Part shown: positions 6,158 to 9,088 of the stretch, in pieces
Layout of the letters: each line of letters starts with the position of its first letter
How positions within the stretch are numbered: the first letter of the stretch is position 1
Made by a program: the position numbers and the translations under genes
The notes under the pieces: generated by a model
What the model saw: only the letters and a program-made list of their open reading frames with translations
The model's database searches: none
Told to the model about the DNA's origin: nothing
Assembly (NCBI GenBank): GCA_021808185.1
Contig: JAKBCB010000120.1
Location: 1-9,088, forward strand
Reading direction: 5' to 3'
Length of the DNA stretch: 9,088 bases
From: Pseudomonadota bacterium
GTDB taxonomy: Bacteria > Pseudomonadota > Alphaproteobacteria > Acetobacterales > Acetobacteraceae

Positions 6158-7119
6158 GTTTCTCTCCCTTTCCATTTCGTATGGACTGCTTGTGCCATGT
6201 TCGGGAGCAGCACCGACAGGATCAGCAGCGCCCCGATCACGCTTGTCTGGGTGTTGCCGGTGATGTCGGCCAACCCCATGCCGTTGCGCAGGTTCAGGAT
6301 CACCAGGATGGACAGCCCAACCCCGAGCAGATTCCCCGACCCGCCGAAAATGCTGACACCGCCGAGCAGCACGATGGTGATGATGTCCAGTTCGAACCCC
6401 ACCGCCATGTCCCCGCGCACCGAGCCGAGCCGTGCCGCGTAGAGCAGGCCGGCAAGGGCCGCGATGGCGCCGGAGGCGATGAACAGCAGCAGCTTCACCC
6501 GCTTGACCCGCACGCCCGAATACCGCGCGGCCTGCAGGTTGTTGCCCATCACGTACACCAGCCGGCCCAGGATGGAGCGGTGCAGGACCACCGCCATGAT
6601 CGCGAACATCACGACAAAAATGACGATGGAGACCGTCAGCGGCCCGAATTGCGGCTGTTGCCCCAAGGCGTTGAACCAGTCCGGGAAGCCGCCATAGGCG
6701 CGGTCCTCCACCAGAATGCGCGCGATGCCGCGATAGCCGATCAGACCGGCGAGCGTCACCGCGAGCGACGGCAGCCCGACATAGGCGGTCCAGAACCCGT
6801 TGATCGCCCCCGCCAGCGCGCCGGAGGCCAGCGCCGCCAGCAGCGCCACCGGCATCGGCCAGCCGGCATGGAACAGATAGGCGGCCACACAGGCCGCGAG
6901 CCCCATGACGGAGGCGACCGACAGGTCGATCTCGCCGTTGATGATGATGAGGGTCATCATCAGCGCCACGATGATCTTCTCGATCTCCAACTGGAACAGG
7001 TTCACGATGTTGCCGACGCCGAGATAGAACGGCGTCGCCGCCATGTTGGCCCCGGCGATCAACACCAGCATCGCCAGCAGCAGCGTCTCCCACCGGCGCA
7101 GGAACGGGGGCAGGGTCAT
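6154..7119 (-). CDS. Sugar ABC importer permease 2 (BPD_transp_2 family, RhaP/RhaQ-like)
   Basis: 321-residue inner-membrane permease of the ribose/rhamnose-type (RbsC-like) ABC importers; it pairs with the other permease to form the sugar channel. It is hydrophobic throughout with roughly 8-10 membrane segments, for example 12-28, 48-61, 66-84, 88-108, 163-180, 209-228, 245-257 and 263-276. Family motifs are INGEIDLSVAS (60-70, where most relatives have GIDLSVGS), MGNNLQAARYSGVRVKR (191-207, the cytoplasmic ATPase-contact loop) and LLGGVSIFGGSGN (251-263). The ATG at 7119 overlaps the upstream permease stop (ATGA), with GGAGG 7-9 nt before it inside that gene. Its own stop overlaps the start of the binding-protein gene. 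Which of the two permeases corresponds to RhaP and which to RhaQ cannot be settled here. Confidence 0.88.
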   Translation of the reverse strand: MTLPPFLRRWETLLLAMLVLIAGANMAATPFYLGVGNIVNLFQLEIEKIIVALMMTLIIINGEIDLSVASVMGLAACVAAYLFHAGWPMPVALLAALASGALAGAINGFWTAYVGLPSLAVTLAGLIGYRGIARILVEDRAYGGFPDWFNALGQQPQFGPLTVSIVIFVVMFAIMAVVLHRSILGRLVYVMGNNLQAARYSGVRVKRVKLLLFIASGAIAALAGLLYAARLGSVRGDMAVGFELDIITIVLLGGVSIFGGSGNLLGVGLSILVILNLRNGMGLADITGNTQTSVIGALLILSVLLPNMAQAVHTKWKGRET

Positions 7120-8156
7120 CGCTCGGCCTCCGGGGCTGCCGTGCTCACCAGTTTGAGGTCGGTGCGCGCCCACAGCGCGCGCAACCGGTCCAGGATCACC
7201 GCGTCCGAGGCGACCGCGAGCAGGATCAGCAGGCCGAGGATGGCGTCGCGCCAGAACTCGCTGATTTGCAGGCGGAACAGGCTTTGCTCCAGCGTGCCGA
7301 TCATGATGGCGCCCAGCATGGCGCCGACCACGGTTCCGGAGCCGCCGAAGATATTGACGCCGCCCACCACCACCGCCGCCACCACCTGCAATTCCAGCCC
7401 GCGCGCGGCCTCGACCGTGATGCTGCCGAAGCGGGCGAGGAACATGAAGCCGGCAAGTCCGGACAGCGCGCCGGACAGCACGAAGGCGCTGAACTGGATG
7501 CGCCGCGTCGGCAGGCCGATCAGGTGCGCCGCGTCCGGGTTCGAGCCCATGGCATAGAACTGCCGCCCGGCATTGAGGAAGCTGGTGCCAAGCTGGAACA
7601 GCACCACGATGGCGACCGCCAGCGCGAACATCGCGCGAATGTCCAGATTGCCGATGGTGACGAAGGTCAGCCTCGGCAGGTCGATCAGCCAGGATGGCAG
7701 GCTGTCGGTGGTCACGGTCTTCGCACCCGAATAGTCGATCAGGATGCCGCGAAAGATCGCGAGCGAACCGAGCGTGACGATGATCGGCGGCACCCGCCCG
7801 AACGCCACCAGCACGCCGTTGATCGCGCCCATCAGCGTGCCCAGCGCCACCGCGATCAGCACGGCGAGGATCGGCGACATCCCCTTGTGCGCCGCGATCA
7901 TGGCGCCGGCGAAATAGGCGGTGCAGCCGACGATGGAGCCGACCGAAAGATCGATGCCGCGCGTCAGCACCACCAGCGTCTGCCCGACCGCCACGACCGT
8001 GATGATGGCGACGGAGGCGGCGATCCGGTTGAACGTCCGGGACGTATAGTACCCGTCGATCAGCGAGCCGAAGATCAGCACGGCCAGCACGATCAGCAGC
8101 AGCAGGCTGAATTCGCGCACCTGCTCGGGCCGGATATGGCGCTGCAACCACCTCAT
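7116..8156 (-). CDS. Sugar ABC importer permease 1 (BPD_transp_2 family, RbsC/RhaQ-like)
   Basis: 346-residue inner-membrane permease, partner of the downstream permease. It has a short charged N-terminus (MRWLQRHIRPEQVRE) and then repeated membrane segments, for example 16-33, 46-65, 71-89, 95-119, 124-140, 174-191, 222-240, 257-270, 274-290 and 304-322. Landmarks are LTRGIDLSVGS (64-74), GRVPPIIVTLGSLAIFRGI (120-138), YAMGSNPDAAHLIGLPTRR (201-219) for ATPase contact, and VVGGVNIFGGSGTVVGAMLG (263-282). These match the sugar-importer permease family closely and the length is normal. The ATG at 8156 overlaps the ATPase stop (ATGA), with GGAG about 8 nt upstream. The two permeases differ clearly in sequence, as expected for a heterodimer. 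Confidence 0.9.
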   Translation of the reverse strand: MRWLQRHIRPEQVREFSLLLLIVLAVLIFGSLIDGYYTSRTFNRIAASVAIITVVAVGQTLVVLTRGIDLSVGSIVGCTAYFAGAMIAAHKGMSPILAVLIAVALGTLMGAINGVLVAFGRVPPIIVTLGSLAIFRGILIDYSGAKTVTTDSLPSWLIDLPRLTFVTIGNLDIRAMFALAVAIVVLFQLGTSFLNAGRQFYAMGSNPDAAHLIGLPTRRIQFSAFVLSGALSGLAGFMFLARFGSITVEAARGLELQVVAAVVVGGVNIFGGSGTVVGAMLGAIMIGTLEQSLFRLQISEFWRDAILGLLILLAVASDAVILDRLRALWARTDLKLVSTAAPEAER

Positions 8157-9088
8157 GCCGCGTGCTCCGCCACCGGCTGGCCCATCGCGGCGCCCATCAC
8201 GGTTTGCGAGTCGGCTTCGGCGCGGTCCAGGATCGCCATCTGCTTTCCCTCGCGCATCACCAGCACCCGGTCGCTCATGGCCAGCACCTCCGGCAGGTCG
8301 GAGGAGATCATGATGATGCCGATCCCCTCGGCGGCGAGTTCGCCGATCATCGCGTGCACCTCGGCCTTGGCCCCCACGTCGATGCCGCGCGTGGGTTCAT
8401 CGAGGATCAGCAGCGCCGGGCGGGTGTTGAGCCACTTGCTCAGCATGACTTTCTGCTGGTTGCCGCCGGACAGCTTGCCGACGGCCAGATCGACGGAGGG
8501 GGTGCGGATCGACAGCCGCTTGCGGAACGACTCGGCGGTCGCCCGTTCCTGCGCGGTGCGGATCAGCCCGAAACGATCAAGGTATCTGGACAGGACCGGA
8601 AGAGAAATGTTTGCGGATATGGACATCGGCAGCGACAGGCCGAGCTGCCGCCTGTCCTCGGAGACGTAGGCGATCCCGAGCGCCATCGCCTGACGCGGCG
8701 AGCGGATGGTGGTGGGCGTGCCGTTGAACGCGATGGTACCGGCGGTGGCGGGTTCGATGCCGAACAGCGCAAGGCCGATATCGGTGCGGCCGGCGCCGAT
8801 CAATCCCGCGAAGCCCAGCACCTCGCCGCGATGCAGGTCGAACGTGACCCCCTCGAACACGCCGGCGCGGGCGAGGCCCTGGACGGACAGCAGCTTGTCC
8901 CCCCGCGGCGACGGCGGGCGCTGGCGCAACAGACCCATCTCGCGCCCGACCATGTCGGCAATCGCGCTCTGCGGCGTGACCTCGGCGGCGGGGCGGGTGG
9001 AGATCAGCCTTCCGTCGCGGAACACGGTAATGGTGTCCGCGATCTGGAACACCTCCTCCATGCGGTGGCTCACGAACAGGATGGCAAC
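8153..9088 (-). CDS. Sugar ABC importer ATPase with two ABC domains, N-terminal part outside window
   Basis: The C-terminal 311 residues of a double-domain ATPase (RbsA/MglA/RhaT type, usually about 500 residues); roughly the first 190 are beyond the right edge. Visible residue 1 is at 9088. The first domain ends with the switch-histidine segment LFVSHRMEEVFQIADTITVFRDGR (4-27). The second domain is complete: GEVLGFAGLIGAGRTDIGLAL (88-108) with a degenerate Walker A lacking the usual Lys, YVSEDRRQLGLSLPMSI (141-157), the ABC signature LSGGNQQKVMLSKWL (206-220), Walker B LLILDEPTRGIDVG (226-239) and ISSDLPEVLAMSDRVLVMREGK (261-282), with no switch His. Degenerate ATP-site features in the second domain are normal for this family. 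It is promoter-proximal among the four transporter genes seen here; its promoter and any regulator lie outside the window. Confidence 0.92.
   Translation of the reverse strand, partial: VAILFVSHRMEEVFQIADTITVFRDGRLISTRPAAEVTPQSAIADMVGREMGLLRQRPPSPRGDKLLSVQGLARAGVFEGVTFDLHRGEVLGFAGLIGAGRTDIGLALFGIEPATAGTIAFNGTPTTIRSPRQAMALGIAYVSEDRRQLGLSLPMSISANISLPVLSRYLDRFGLIRTAQERATAESFRKRLSIRTPSVDLAVGKLSGGNQQKVMLSKWLNTRPALLILDEPTRGIDVGAKAEVHAMIGELAAEGIGIIMISSDLPEVLAMSDRVLVMREGKQMAILDRAEADSQTVMGAAMGQPVAEHAA

Noticed and set aside
5114..7093. Apparent permease-binding protein fusion in a single minus-strand frame
   Set aside because: Upstream of 6157 this frame is an out-of-frame reading of permease 2. The signal peptide, ribosome site and ATGA overlap at 6154-6157 show that the binding protein starts at 6157.
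7300..7400. Similar GGSG-containing segments of the two permeases as a DNA repeat
   Set aside because: Shared protein-family motif (GGVNIFGGSG / GGVSIFGGSG) from ancient paralogy, not a nucleotide repeat element.
6154..8151. Apparent fusion of two permeases in one frame
   Set aside because: The upstream half is an out-of-frame reading of permease 1; the true permease 2 start is ATG 7119 with its own ribosome site.
8770..8810. Degenerate Walker A (GAGRTD, no Lys) in the second ATPase domain as a sign of a broken gene
   Set aside because: This degeneracy is typical of the C-terminal domain of RbsA/MglA-type sugar ATPases, and the rest of the domain is intact.

Overview
The window is a high-GC stretch of bacterial chromosome. 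Codon use is strongly GC3-biased, genes are tightly packed with 4-nt overlaps, and the gene families present fit a soil-type alphaproteobacterium, possibly Acetobacteraceae/Rhodospirillales. That placement is inferred from protein style only. No rRNA, tRNA, CRISPR, insertion sequence or phage gene was seen.

Layout. (1) Positions 1-1815, minus strand: a secreted phosphoesterase of the phospholipase C/AcpA acid phosphatase superfamily, with its C-terminus cut off by the window edge. (2) Positions 1816-1943: a divergent intergenic region with three pentamers spaced exactly 11 nt apart, resembling a PhoB (Pho box) operator, plus a second 11-nt direct repeat. (3) Positions 1944-5074, plus strand: a compact four-gene operon. 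It encodes a family I CoA-transferase-like alpha subunit, its beta subunit (GTGA overlap), a family III (CaiB/BaiF) CoA-transferase (8-nt overlap), and a small secreted protein not recognised by name. (4) Positions 5077-5108: a perfect 14-bp stem with a 4-nt loop, placed between convergent operons and likely a bidirectional terminator. (5) Positions 5114-9088, minus strand: a sugar ABC importer operon. In transcription order it encodes a duplicated ATPase (N-terminal part outside the window), two permeases and a periplasmic binding protein, joined by three successive ATGA overlaps. The binding protein looks most like rhizobial rhamnose-binding RhaS.

How the genes work together. The ABC genes form one importer: binding protein, permease heterodimer and double-domain ATPase, probably for a deoxy-sugar such as rhamnose, with no catabolic genes in view. 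The CoA-transferase operon should act on an acyl-CoA that cannot be named from the sequence. Its family I beta subunit appears to lack the usual catalytic glutamate, so the alpha/beta pair may be a hydrolase or lyase (as in the IpdAB branch) rather than a transferase, with CaiB supplying the real CoA transfer. The phosphatase would scavenge phosphate from organic esters outside the cytoplasm, and the 11-nt repeats suggest control by phosphate starvation.

The most useful leads are the Pho-box-like array, the apparently glutamate-less CoA-transferase pair coupled to a CaiB enzyme, and the small secreted protein that ends that operon. I found no clear evidence of a wholly new defence or mobile system here.
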